NCBI RefSeq assembly: GCF_014202505.1
Contig: NZ_JACHGW010000001.1
Location: forward strand, 806,001 to 870,000
Source: Armatimonas rosea
GTDB taxonomy: Bacteria; Armatimonadota; Armatimonadia; Armatimonadales; Armatimonadaceae
DNA length: 64,000 nucleotides
Direction: 5' to 3'
Below are positions 16,291-24,351 of this stretch, piece by piece (position 1 is the stretch's first letter; the number at the start of each line of letters is the position of its first letter). Both the position numbers and the translations under genes were made by a program. A model generated the notes under the pieces. The model did not search any database. It was not told the DNA's origin and saw only the letters and a list, made by a program, of their open reading frames with translations.

Positions 16291-16887
16291 GCGCATCAGG
16301 CGGTCCTGCACCATCGCCATGGTCACATCACCGCGGGTGCGCTCGACCACGGCACGTAGGGCATCGCAGGTGCGCCGCAGGCCACTGGTGACCGCATCGG
16401 GGAAGTCCACGGTCGCAAGCGCCGAGAGGATCTCGTCCATGGCCGTGAGCATCGTCTCTGCGCGGGTGTGCTCCCCCTTGCGGAGCGCATCGAGCGCATG
16501 GCGGCGCCCCTCCGAGGCTGCCTCCGCAAGACCGTTGAGGTAGGCGGCGGCCTCGATCCCCAGCGACTCGGGCGTGGGAAGGTCCACTCCCTCGATCAGC
16601 GCCAGCAGGCACGCCGCCTCGGCCAGTTCTTTGTGTGCATCCTGGACATAGCCCGCGTAGAGCAGCTCCGGGTAGTCGGCCAGCGCCGCCGCGACCTCGA
16701 CCGCCTCGGCCTGTGCGCCCGCCACGGCCAGACGCGCCTCAGAGAGCTCGCCCCGGTGCATCGCGCGGATGGCGTTGGCGCAGGTGCGGGTGAGTGCGCG
16801 GCCATGGGCGAGGGCACGCTCACGGGACTGGTAGGTCGCCTCCAGCGCACCGCGCGCCTGGGAGACAATGGCATTCAAGTTCTGCAT
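16273..16887 (-). CDS. Translin-family protein
   Basis: 204-residue all-helical protein. Strong translin-family segments are 'YPELLYAGYVQDAHKELAEA' (about 90-109), 'LPTPESLGIEAAAYLNGLAEAASEGRR', 'AETMLTAMDEIL' and 'SGLRRTCDALRAVVERTRGDVT' near the C-terminus. Eukaryotic translin forms nucleic-acid-binding octamers and, with TRAX, an RNase; archaeal and bacterial homologues are poorly characterised. ATG 16887 is preferred to a longer frame that overlaps the upstream membrane-protein gene; 'GAGAGAG' lies before it. It follows the glycosyltransferase gene by 11 bp and is probably co-transcribed with it. Confidence 0.75.
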   Translation of the reverse strand: MQNLNAIVSQARGALEATYQSRERALAHGRALTRTCANAIRAMHRGELSEARLAVAGAQAEAVEVAAALADYPELLYAGYVQDAHKELAEAACLLALIEGVDLPTPESLGIEAAAYLNGLAEAASEGRRHALDALRKGEHTRAETMLTAMDEILSALATVDFPDAVTSGLRRTCDALRAVVERTRGDVTMAMVQDRLMRSLDSR

Positions 16888-16898
16888 GGGACTCTCTC

Positions 16899-18515
16899 TC
16901 ACGGACGGTGCCAGAGCACCTGCGGGGGGGCGATACTGGCGATAAAGGTCTTCTGGGCGGCACTGAGCTCGAGGCCTGCCAGCTGCTGAGCGCTGGGGAC
17001 GACCGAGTCGGGCTCCGCGACCACGGGCTGCCAGCCCGCCGCTTGAAGGGCCGTGTTCTGCGGCGCGGTCTTGGGAAGACAGACCCAGCGAGCCGCCTGC
17101 TTGGGATCGCTCAGGAGCGCTGTCAGCTCCGCCTCGGTCACGCCCACTGCCATCCGTCGCCCTGTGTCGAAGTAGCGTAGCTGCGAAAACGCGTAGTTCT
17201 CCAGCCCCAGGTAGTAGACCGCCTCTCGCTCGGGGACGAGCTTGGCAACCCAGCGCCAGCGTTGGTCGTAGTCCGTCAGGCTTCCGGGCATGAGCCAGAA
17301 CGCCTTGGCGTCTTTGGCGAGCAGGATCAGCAGGATCGCCAGGTAGCCCGGCCAGGCAGCGCGCTGCCAGAGCCCGCGGAGCACGGTCCTCGCCCCTACT
17401 GCCACATAGAAGTAGAGCCAAGGGAGGTACTGGAGGTAGTAGGCGATATTGATGAAAAACACCAGCAGCATCGCCGTGTGGAGCGCAAGATAGAGATCGA
17501 CAAAGTGGTGCTTCTTCTCACGCAGGCACCGCACCCAGCCCACCACCAGCAGAGTGGAGACCAGCCACTCCGAGAGGGTAGCCACCCAGGTGAGGCCGAG
17601 CTGCTGCAGAAAGGGCCAGGGAGCCCCCCCGCTGGCACGCGACCAGGGAAAAAGATGGTAGCCCATCAGCCCCGGCAGGTTCCGTAGCTCGGCCAAGAGG
17701 TGCCCCCCGAGCGAGCTGTCTCCCTCGATGCGGCCATCGATCTCCGCCTCGTACTCCCGGCTGATCCAGTTGCCCGTGGCCTGGTGGCTGCGCCAGAGCC
17801 AGGGAAAGCAGCAGGCAAACGTGAGGACTCCGACCAGAGCGGCTGTTCGCCACTGCCGCACGACAAGAGCAAGGTAGAGCACCACCCCAAGGCTGAGCAC
17901 TATTCCCATCCTGTGACAGTAGAAAAAGCCGGTGAGGAGCAGGCTAAGGATCACGGCCTGCTTCCACCAAGGCCAGTGGGTGGGCTTTCGCTCTAGTACA
18001 GAGATACTCCCCAGAATCAGTAGGGTCATGATCCCCCCGTTGCCCTCGAGGTTCAGGATGCGGAGCACGATAGGGTTTAGCCCAGAGACCAGCAGGAGCA
18101 GGAGCGCCAGGCGGTGCCCGGTGCGGGGGAGCAGGAGGCGGTAGAGCAGAGGGAGGCTCGCCAGGTAGGAGAACATGGAGAGCAAGCGCAAGGGCCGCAG
18201 AAAATCTCCGACAAGTCCCATGAAGGGGGCCATCAGCACCGACGCAAAGGGGGGGTACTTGGTGAGAAGGGGAGCATCGGGGCGGGAGATATCACAGTAG
18301 CCCTTGCCCTGTGCAATCGACCAGCCCCCAATGATCTTGAAGAAATCGTCGCAGCGCTGGAGCGGGATCTTCAGGGAGATCACATAGCCCAGGAAGATCG
18401 CCACGCACGCTACCCAGAGGCCGACTTGGGGGGAGCGAAGCCAGGGAAGCTCCGGCAGGGCGAGCGCAGGTTTTTCGTATTTGGCCCGGAGGGCTTGGCG
18501 CTCGGCTTCGTCCAT
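16899..18515 (-). CDS. Polytopic GT-C-type glycosyltransferase-like membrane protein
   Basis: 538-residue membrane protein with about eleven hydrophobic segments between 30 and 430 and a soluble C-terminal tail (about 430-538). The first periplasmic loop 'LQRCDDFFKIIGGWSIAQGKGYCDISRPDAP' has the paired acidic residues typical of GT-C enzymes (GT39/GT83-like), and 'LTKYPPFASVLMAPF' fits the following loop. It may transfer a lipid-linked sugar to an envelope acceptor (family inference). ATG 18515 lies 11 nt after a TACAAT box (18527-18532), giving a leader of only a few bases. It diverges from the thiamine pyrophosphokinase gene. Confidence 0.7.
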   Translation of the reverse strand: MDEAERQALRAKYEKPALALPELPWLRSPQVGLWVACVAIFLGYVISLKIPLQRCDDFFKIIGGWSIAQGKGYCDISRPDAPLLTKYPPFASVLMAPFMGLVGDFLRPLRLLSMFSYLASLPLLYRLLLPRTGHRLALLLLLVSGLNPIVLRILNLEGNGGIMTLLILGSISVLERKPTHWPWWKQAVILSLLLTGFFYCHRMGIVLSLGVVLYLALVVRQWRTAALVGVLTFACCFPWLWRSHQATGNWISREYEAEIDGRIEGDSSLGGHLLAELRNLPGLMGYHLFPWSRASGGAPWPFLQQLGLTWVATLSEWLVSTLLVVGWVRCLREKKHHFVDLYLALHTAMLLVFFINIAYYLQYLPWLYFYVAVGARTVLRGLWQRAAWPGYLAILLILLAKDAKAFWLMPGSLTDYDQRWRWVAKLVPEREAVYYLGLENYAFSQLRYFDTGRRMAVGVTEAELTALLSDPKQAARWVCLPKTAPQNTALQAAGWQPVVAEPDSVVPSAQQLAGLELSAAQKTFIASIAPPQVLWHRP

Positions 18516-18557
18516 TGTCTCTGGCGATTGTACCACCTTACGTGGGCCAAGAGACGG

Positions 18558-18563
18558 TAAACT
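18558..18563 (+). promoter_or_regulatory. -10 box (TAAACT) of the thiamine pyrophosphokinase gene
   Basis: TAAACT ends 7 nt before ATG 18571 without a ribosome site; leaderless arrangement. A minus-strand TACAAT for the divergent gene lies at 18527-18532. Confidence 0.5.
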
Positions 18564-18570
18564 ACACAGC

Positions 18571-19212
18571 ATGCACGCTCTTCTCTGTGCCAACGCGCCC
18601 TTCTCCGATTCGGCTGCAGCGCTCCTTTTAGAGGTGGCACAGTCGGCGGACTTGCTGGTCGGGGTGGACGGCGGTGCGCGGACTCTGTCTCGCTACAGCC
18701 TCCTCCCGCATCTTGTCACGGGCGATGGGGACTCCCTCTCCGAGCAAGAGTGTCAGGCGCTTCGCGCCGCAGGGGTGCAGCTTGTCCCTACCCCCGACCA
18801 GGACTACACCGACCTCGATAAGGCACTGGCCTACGTGATCGCGGAGCATGGGGCGACGGAACTCACGGTCTTTGGCGCGACCGGGGGGCGGCTGGACCAT
18901 AGCTACTCGGTCTTCTCGACACTCCTTAAGCACGGAAAACACACACGGGTCCAGTTAATCGACGAGACCGCGCGCTACGAGGCGATTCAGGGGCAATGGC
19001 ACTGCACTGGCCCCGAACTGGTGGGCCGGACTCTCTCCCTGCTGGCCTTTGGACGCGTGGAGGGAGTCACCACAACCGGCCTGCGCTGGCCCCTCACCGA
19101 TGACTGGCTCGCTCCGGGCCACCGCGATGGCACACTGAACCAGGTTGTGGAGAGCACGATCACCGTGCAGGTGGGCTCGGGGGAGCTGATTGTCATGCTC
19201 CACCATCTTTAG
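18571..19212 (+). CDS. Thiamine pyrophosphokinase
   Basis: 213-residue enzyme converting thiamine and ATP to thiamine diphosphate. 'VGVDGGARTL' (about 30-39), 'LVTGDGDSLS' (about 48-57), 'DQDYTDLDKAL' (about 73-83), 'VFGATGGRLDHSYSVF' (about 97-112) and a C-terminal beta region ('GLRWPLTDDWL', 'TLNQVVESTITVQVGSG') are the standard TPK catalytic and thiamine-binding parts. Length is normal for bacterial TPK. ATG 18571 follows a TAAACT box by 7 nt. Confidence 0.93.
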   Translation: MHALLCANAPFSDSAAALLLEVAQSADLLVGVDGGARTLSRYSLLPHLVTGDGDSLSEQECQALRAAGVQLVPTPDQDYTDLDKALAYVIAEHGATELTVFGATGGRLDHSYSVFSTLLKHGKHTRVQLIDETARYEAIQGQWHCTGPELVGRTLSLLAFGRVEGVTTTGLRWPLTDDWLAPGHRDGTLNQVVESTITVQVGSGELIVMLHHL

Positions 19213-19272
19213 CACTCTCTTTCTGCCTGGCGATAGAGCCGTTAACCCTGTCTGAACGAAAGAGGAATGTCT

Positions 19273-19815
19273 ATGTTTGGTCCTATCCTAGAGGGCGAGC
19301 GTGTGCGGCTTGTCCCCCTGACCCCCGAGCTCGCCCCGCTCTTCTGCGCCTGGTTCGCCGATACGGAGGTCACGCGCTACCTGAGCCTCGCCTATCCCCC
19401 GACCCTGGACTTTGAGAAAGAGTGGCTGGAGAAAGTGGGGCGCAGTAGCACGGAGGTTGTCTGGGCCGCACAGCTCAAGGAGAATGAGAAGGTGATCGGC
19501 ACCACCGGCCTCCATCAGCTCGACTGGCAGAACCGGAGCGCGGTGACGGGCAATCTTATCGGGGCTAAAGAGGAGTGGGGGAAGGGCTACGCCAGCGAGA
19601 TTGTCGCCCTGCGCACGGACTATGCCTTTGGAACCCTCGGGCTGGAGAAGCTCAAGACCCTGGTCTACACCGAGAACACCGCCAGCCGCCGGGCGCTGGA
19701 GAAGGCAGGCTACCAGACGGTCGGGGTCGCGCGCCACGAGCGCTGGCACTTAGGGCGCTGGCACGATGCCTGGCTGGGCGAGGCACTCCGCGACGACTGG
19801 CTCGCGCGGCAGTAA
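19273..19815 (+). CDS. GNAT-family N-acetyltransferase (RimJ/RimL type)
   Basis: 180-residue acetyltransferase. 'LEGERVRLVPLTPELAPLF' and 'GTTGLHQLDWQNRSAVTGNLI', 'EEWGKGYASEIVALRTDYAF', 'LEKLKTLVYTENTASRRALEKAGYQTVG' are the RimJ/RimL-like GNAT motifs, including the acetyl-CoA pyrophosphate loop. The acceptor may be an N-terminal amine or a small molecule; this cannot be told. AGAGG at 19261-19265 fits ATG 19273 (7-nt gap) better than ATG 19267. Confidence 0.88.
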   Translation: MFGPILEGERVRLVPLTPELAPLFCAWFADTEVTRYLSLAYPPTLDFEKEWLEKVGRSSTEVVWAAQLKENEKVIGTTGLHQLDWQNRSAVTGNLIGAKEEWGKGYASEIVALRTDYAFGTLGLEKLKTLVYTENTASRRALEKAGYQTVGVARHERWHLGRWHDAWLGEALRDDWLARQ

Positions 19816-19829
19816 GCTCCAGAGCGCCG

Positions 19830-19835
19830 TAAAAT
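19830..19835 (+). promoter_or_regulatory. -10 box (TAAAAT) of recX
   Basis: TAAAAT ends exactly 6 nt before ATG 19842, leaderless arrangement. Confidence 0.5.
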
Positions 19836-19841
19836 AGCGGT

Positions 19842-20324
19842 ATGACCGAATCTGAGGCCGCCAACTACTGTGTCTGGCTCCTGGGCCAGCAGCCGCGCAG
19901 TGAGAAAGAGCTGGGCGACCGGCTGACCAAAAAAGGGGCCGACGAGGAGACGATTCTTGCGGCCCTGGAGCGGCTCCGCGGCTGGGGCTACCTCGATGAT
20001 GCCGCCCTCGCCGAGCGCTGGGTGGCATCGCGCGGCAAGACCCGGGGCAAGTACCTCCTGCGCCAGGAGCTCAACCGAAAGGGGCTCGACTCCGCCGAGG
20101 CGCTGGAGAGCCGCACCGACGACGACGAGCGCACGGCTTGTTTGAGTGTGGCGGTCAAGCGGGTGGGCGACCCGCCCAAAGACCGAAGCCGTGAGGCCCA
20201 GGCGAAGCTCTCGGCGTTTCTACAGCGGCGCGGCTTTGGCTGGGACGCGATCCGGCCCGTGATGCGCCAGCTCTACCAGGGGATTGTCGCCGAGGATCTC
20301 GATGCCGCCGAGGTTGAGGATTGA
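19842..20324 (+). CDS. recX: Regulatory protein RecX
   Basis: 160-residue helical protein that in other bacteria binds RecA filaments and modulates recombination. 'YCVWLLGQQPRSEKELGDRLTKKGADEETI' (about 8-37), 'ALERLRGWGYLDDAALAERWVASR' (about 41-64), 'GKYLLRQELNRKGLD' and 'KLSAFLQRRGFGWDAIRPVM' are the three-helix RecX repeats. recA is not in the window. The stop overlaps the TTG start of the glycosyltransferase gene (TTGA), so they are coupled, an unusual partnership. Confidence 0.88.
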   Translation: MTESEAANYCVWLLGQQPRSEKELGDRLTKKGADEETILAALERLRGWGYLDDAALAERWVASRGKTRGKYLLRQELNRKGLDSAEALESRTDDDERTACLSVAVKRVGDPPKDRSREAQAKLSAFLQRRGFGWDAIRPVMRQLYQGIVAEDLDAAEVED

Positions 20325-21298
20325 TCCGAGTCGCGCATCTCCTGCGGCCTGCCCAAGGAGGAATGCTCCAGCAGGTGCGCTCCCTCCTGCACGACCCCGA
20401 GACCGAGGCGCTTCTCGCCGCACCCCCGCGTGAGCTCGCTGCACTCTCCGGCCACTTCCCCCTCCCCGAGAGCGATGGCCTCAAGGCGCAGCTCATGGGG
20501 GGCTGGGCGGCGGGACGCTGGGCGCGCTCGGTGGGGGCGCAGGTGCTCCATGGCCATGGCCTCAAGCGCCTGCCGCTCTATGTGCTCGCCGCAAGAGTCT
20601 CCCGGCTCCCGCTGGTGGTGACCCTACACAACCTCGCCCCTAAGACCCCCGCGCTGGCACTCCTAAAGCAAGCCCAAGCCGTGATCGCGGTCTCGGAGGC
20701 GGTGGCCAAGACCGCGCCCGTTCCCTGTCACGTGATCTACAACGGCATCGCTACCGAGAAGTTCTCCGGCTTGCCGACAAAGGCCGACGCCCGTGCCCGC
20801 TTGGGCTGGCCGCAGGAGCAAAAAATTATTCTGAGCGTCGCGCGGCTCTCCAAAGAAAAAGGCTTGGATGTCCTCTGTGAAGCCTGGCCCGGTGCCTATA
20901 TCGCCGGCGATGGCCCCGAGCGGGCGGCGCTCACCGGGGCAACGCTCCTGGGAATACGTGACGATATCCCTCTCTTGCTAGCAGCTGCCGATATCTACTG
21001 TCAGCCGTCGCGCTCCGAAGGGCTCGGTCTGGCCGTGCTAGAGGCGATGGCGGCGGGTAAGCCCATTGTCGCCTCTGCCGTGGGAGGAATCCCCGAGCTC
21101 CTCCCCGATGCCTCAGTGGGTTTGACGGTCCCCGCAGACGATCCCGCGGCGCTTCGAGTCGGCATCCAGCTCCTGCTCGACGACCCCGCGCGCGCTGCGG
21201 CAATGGGCACCTACGCCCGCCAGCGGGTCACCGAGCGCTTCACCGAGGCTGCAATGCGCACCGAGACGCGAAAAGTCTACGCGAGGCTCCTCCGATGA
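20321..21298 (+). CDS. Glycosyltransferase family 4
   Basis: 325-residue GT-B enzyme. 'LHNLAPKTPALALLKQAQAVIAVSEAVAK' ends the N-domain; the C-domain has 'ILSVARLSKEKGLDVLCEAW', 'YIAGDGPERAAL' and the nucleotide-sugar E-x7-E signature 'PSRSEGLGLAVLEAMAAGKPIVASAVGGIPEL' (about 229-260). A sugar is probably added to a cell-envelope glycan. Translation starts at TTG 20321 (overlap with recX) and the stop overlaps the next ATG (21295), so recX, this gene and the membrane-protein gene are coupled. Confidence 0.9.
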   Translation: MIRVAHLLRPAQGGMLQQVRSLLHDPETEALLAAPPRELAALSGHFPLPESDGLKAQLMGGWAAGRWARSVGAQVLHGHGLKRLPLYVLAARVSRLPLVVTLHNLAPKTPALALLKQAQAVIAVSEAVAKTAPVPCHVIYNGIATEKFSGLPTKADARARLGWPQEQKIILSVARLSKEKGLDVLCEAWPGAYIAGDGPERAALTGATLLGIRDDIPLLLAAADIYCQPSRSEGLGLAVLEAMAAGKPIVASAVGGIPELLPDASVGLTVPADDPAALRVGIQLLLDDPARAAAMGTYARQRVTERFTEAAMRTETRKVYARLLR

Positions 21299-22788
21299 AG
21301 AAAATCCTCGGCTGGCTGATGCTCGTCGCAACCCTCGTTTTCGGCTACACCCGCTCCTTGCCCCCGAAAGTAACCCCACTCCCACCGGCAAAGACATCGG
21401 TTGTCTATGTTGGAAATCTGTACATCAAAGACTGGCAGGGGAGGTTTTACTCCGAAGGTCTACGAAAAGGGGCAAGAGCGCTCTACCCAAGTAAAGCAGG
21501 CCGCGTGGGAGAGAAATGGGGGCTGCTTGAGGTGCTGGCAACCGGGAGCCGTAGCCCGCTTCCCCCCGACGCTCCCCGAATCCCCTTGGAGCGCCTCTAC
21601 ACCAGCCCCCCCGGCCCGCAGCTCAAAGATCGGATCGCTGCCCTGCCTGCGGGGGAGCGGCTTCTCGTGGTTGGGTTGATGACCGAAGGAGATCATGGGG
21701 CAGTCATTGGAGATGGGTGGAAGTTTCGTGAAGTAGTGCTACTGGGCAAGGACGTGCCCGAGGGCCTACTCACCTCGCCATCGGTGCGCTTTCGCCCGGG
21801 CCTGATCGCCGCCACAGATATTGCTGCCACCGCGCTAGGAGAGCCATTTGGTGCGGGCCGTCCCGCGGTTCTACTCCCGGGGAAGTCTCTGAACTTAGAG
21901 CGGCAAAGAGAGCTCTGGAAGCAGCAAGGCGCGAGCGGGCTGGTGGTGGTTCCCTGGCTCCTGACACCGTTGCTACTGCTGGCGGCGTGGAAAAAGTGGG
22001 AGCGCTTGGGGCGGCTTGTTCTGGCTATGCCGCTGGCAATGCTCCTTACCCCCTTGCTAGGAGCACCGCTCTATCCGTTTATTGGACTTGAGCTGATCGT
22101 GCTCTTTCTCGCGACGGTTGCGCTGGCGGTCTGGAAGCTGACAGTTAAGAAAATTGCCTTTGTGATCGCTCTGGTGCTCTGGGCGGGCGCGACCCTGGGC
22201 GTGCCGCTTCTTGAGTACAACAGCTTCTCCTACTCACTGGCGGAGGCGGCGCGCTTCTACGGGATCGGCAACGAGGGCGCGGGGCTGCTGATGGGCTGTG
22301 CGCTGGCCGCGGGCTTTGAGCTCCCGGCGCTTCTTGCGGTGGCGCTGGCGATTGGCCTGCCGACCCTCGGGGCCAACAATGGATGCTTTCTTGCTGCGCT
22401 GGCCGCGGTTGTGCTCGCTGCTCCCACGCGGAAGACCCGGCTCGGGGTGGCGGTTCTGGCGCTGCTCTTGGTGGGAGGGGTGGTGCGCTGGGAGGCGAGC
22501 CGCGCGCCACAGGTGCGCTCCCACCTGGGACAGGCCGTGACAAAAGGCGGCGGAGGGCTCGCGGAGCTGGCGGTGCGCAAGCTGGCGATGAGCGGCTACT
22601 TGCTGGTGCGAAGCCCCTGGATGCTCCTGCTGATCAGCACAGGGGGGCTGGCTTGGCGCAAAAAAAAGAAAAACGAGCTCTTGGTCGCGCTCCTCGCCTT
22701 GGCCCTCAACGACTCGGGGGTGCTGGCGGCGGCGACTCTGCTGCTGCCCGTTGTGGCGGACCAAAAAACAGACACCCCGCCTGAGTGA
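21295..22788 (+). CDS. Polytopic membrane protein of unknown function
   Basis: 497-residue protein, family not recognised. One N-terminal membrane segment (about 4-20), an extracytoplasmic domain (about 30-215, with 'GGLLEVLATGSR'-like and 'IAALPAGERLLVVGLMTEGDHG' segments), then about ten transmembrane helices (about 218-490). 'FYGIGNEGAGLLMG' and 'LGANNGCFLAAL' are Gly/Asn-rich helix breaks that resemble polymer or lipid-transport membrane proteins. It overlaps the upstream GT4 gene by 4 bp and probably serves the same envelope-glycan pathway (context inference). Confidence 0.65.
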   Translation: MKKILGWLMLVATLVFGYTRSLPPKVTPLPPAKTSVVYVGNLYIKDWQGRFYSEGLRKGARALYPSKAGRVGEKWGLLEVLATGSRSPLPPDAPRIPLERLYTSPPGPQLKDRIAALPAGERLLVVGLMTEGDHGAVIGDGWKFREVVLLGKDVPEGLLTSPSVRFRPGLIAATDIAATALGEPFGAGRPAVLLPGKSLNLERQRELWKQQGASGLVVVPWLLTPLLLLAAWKKWERLGRLVLAMPLAMLLTPLLGAPLYPFIGLELIVLFLATVALAVWKLTVKKIAFVIALVLWAGATLGVPLLEYNSFSYSLAEAARFYGIGNEGAGLLMGCALAAGFELPALLAVALAIGLPTLGANNGCFLAALAAVVLAAPTRKTRLGVAVLALLLVGGVVRWEASRAPQVRSHLGQAVTKGGGGLAELAVRKLAMSGYLLVRSPWMLLLISTGGLAWRKKKKNELLVALLALALNDSGVLAAATLLLPVVADQKTDTPPE

Positions 22789-22802
22789 GCCCAAGCGGGG
22801 TG
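22763..22802 (-). terminator. Rho-independent terminator (minus strand)
   Basis: Stem CACCCCGC/GCGGGGTG (22773-22780 and 22795-22802), followed on the minus strand by TCTGTTTTTT. It ends the 22823-23368 gene and lies across the 3' end of the convergent membrane-protein gene. Confidence 0.75.
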
Positions 22803-22822
22803 CCGACCGTGAAGGCGAGAGC

Positions 22823-23368
22823 CTACAGGCGGATGCCGTACATCACCTGAAGTCCACCAATGAACTTATCGTCGTACTTGGCAGGGTACAGGTAGCGTGT
22901 CTCTAGGAAGGTCGTCTCGGTCAGGTTCAGCCCGAGGACGAAGTGTGCACCGATCAGAGTCTTGGTTGCACCACTGGTGGTCTCGGTGCCGCCCAGGTTC
23001 AGACGCGCGGAGTAGATACCAAGGCCGTAGCCGTAGTAGTAGTCGTAGCTGGAGGTACGCTTGGCATCGTGGGTGAGCTGGCTCAGCGTGATAGGGATGA
23101 TGCGAAGGTTATCGCGCTCGATGTAGCCAACGCTCAGGACGCTGGTCTCGTTGCGCTCGGGTACATGCTGTACCACCGTGTCACCTTCAATGCTCAGGAT
23201 ATGGGTCCCACCCCCTGAGCGTGCCTGGCCACTACCTGGGCTGTAGAAACCCAGCTTGATCGCCGATGCATTTACTTCGTACTTGCTACGTGTTTGCGCC
23301 TGTGCGCTCCCACCGAAGGTCAAGAGCGACAGACCACAGATCGTCGCCACACGGAGAAGGTTCTTCAA
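22823..23368 (-). CDS. Small exported beta-rich (outer-membrane-like) protein
   Basis: 181-residue protein with a signal peptide (about 1-24, cut after 'GSAQA'). The mature part has alternating Tyr/Gly-rich strands ('SSYDYYYGYGLGIYSARLNL', 'LIGAHFVLGLNLTETTFLETRYLYP', 'FIGGLQVMYGIRL'), as in small outer-membrane barrels. It resembles its neighbour at 23413-23961: 'IKLGFYSPGSG' against 'IKLGVLRPSGS', and both close with 'GG(L/F).V.Y'-type strands. Start is TTG 23368 with AGGAGG 6 nt before it. Ligand and role unknown. Confidence 0.65.
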   Translation of the reverse strand: MKNLLRVATICGLSLLTFGGSAQAQTRSKYEVNASAIKLGFYSPGSGQARSGGGTHILSIEGDTVVQHVPERNETSVLSVGYIERDNLRIIPITLSQLTHDAKRTSSYDYYYGYGLGIYSARLNLGGTETTSGATKTLIGAHFVLGLNLTETTFLETRYLYPAKYDDKFIGGLQVMYGIRL

Positions 23369-23412
23369 TACAAGCCTCCTAAACCAGATTGGTTCGTAAT
23401 TTTATTTTTAAC

Positions 23413-23961
23413 TTAGTTTCGCCGACCGATAAACAGGGCGATCCCATTGGGCGACGCGCCATTGACGCTGCCGCTGACATAGTGATACTGGGCCTCGACG
23501 AAAAGCCCACCCGTGAGCCGCAGACCAGCCCCTATGTACCCCCCGAAGCGTGCTTTGAAACCAGAGCCCGCCGCGTCCACGAAGTAGGCACCGAACCCCT
23601 CCGAGGTGAAGAAGCCCGTCATGCCTGATGTCCCGGAGCTACTAGCGCTGCTGGTTTTTGTTACCAGTAGCGGGGCAACCCGGAACGATTTTCCCGCAGT
23701 GCTCCCCGTAAAGTAGCCTACGGTGAGGGTGCGGTCTGTCTCTGAGCGCGAGCTGCTCAGGTCAACCATCCCCCCTGGCACCTGTGAACCAGAGAGTGCT
23801 CGGGTGTCACTACCACTGGGGCGCAGAACCCCGAGCTTGATGCGTAGGGGAATTGTCTCCGCCACCGAGTTAGCGGTTGGGTTGAGCTGTGCCCGGACAG
23901 GTGCGCTCGCTCCTATCAGTAGCACGGTAGCCAGGACCGCCATTCGTACGAGGTTTTGCAT
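23413..23961 (-). CDS. Small exported beta-rich protein, paralogue of the 22823 gene
   Basis: 182-residue protein with a signal peptide ('MAVLATVLLIGASAPVRA') and a Gly/Ser-rich mature region ending in barrel-like strands ('FKARFGGYIGAGLRLTGGLFVEAQYHYVSG'). It shares the 'IKLGVLRPSG' opening and overall layout with the neighbouring 181-residue protein. TATAAT at 23969-23974 overlaps an ATG at 23970 but leaves exactly 7 nt to ATG 23961, so 23961 is taken as a leaderless start. Function unknown. Confidence 0.6.
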   Translation of the reverse strand: MQNLVRMAVLATVLLIGASAPVRAQLNPTANSVAETIPLRIKLGVLRPSGSDTRALSGSQVPGGMVDLSSSRSETDRTLTVGYFTGSTAGKSFRVAPLLVTKTSSASSSGTSGMTGFFTSEGFGAYFVDAAGSGFKARFGGYIGAGLRLTGGLFVEAQYHYVSGSVNGASPNGIALFIGRRN

Positions 23962-23968
23962 TGGGCTC

Positions 23969-23974
23969 ATTATA
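23969..23974 (-). promoter_or_regulatory. -10 box (TATAAT) of the 23961 gene
   Basis: Perfect TATAAT on the minus strand, 7 nt before ATG 23961, overlapping the upstream ATG 23970 that it therefore excludes. Confidence 0.55.
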
Positions 23975-24041
23975 AGGGTCTCACCCCCACGCGTCAAGCT
24001 TAGTTGCACAAAGGGGGGTGAGCATGCTACAATCGGCGGCG

Positions 24042-24350
24042 ATGGCAAGGCTGAAGCGACGCTATACAACGGTAAGTGGAACCGACGATTGGATCGTCTC
24101 GGTTTCCTACGATGAGGGGGCTCTGGCCCGCTCACACTGGTTTGAGGCACAGGTCAGTGCTGTCAACGAGGCGACAGGGGCGGCTTTCAAGCTACCCAAG
24201 GAGCTCGCCACCTACCGGGTTGGAGAGACAGAGCATCCCTTCCGTGACTATGTCCGGATGGACTGGGCGGGAGATACCGAGGCCGCGATCGCGCACCTGG
24301 TCAATACTCTCTACCGCCGTATCTACGCCTATATCGAGCGCGGCCACTAG
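24042..24350 (+). CDS. Hypothetical protein, 102 aa
   Basis: Small soluble protein of unknown family. It has no signal peptide; 'WIVSVSYDEGALARSHWFEAQVSAVNEATG' and 'VNTLYRRIYAYIERGH' suggest a mixed alpha/beta fold with a C-terminal helix. TACAAT (24028-24033) ends 8 nt before ATG 24042, so a near-leaderless transcript is likely. It converges with the corA-like gene with only 1 bp between stops. Confidence 0.55.
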   Translation: MARLKRRYTTVSGTDDWIVSVSYDEGALARSHWFEAQVSAVNEATGAAFKLPKELATYRVGETEHPFRDYVRMDWAGDTEAAIAHLVNTLYRRIYAYIERGH

Positions 24351-24351
24351 G

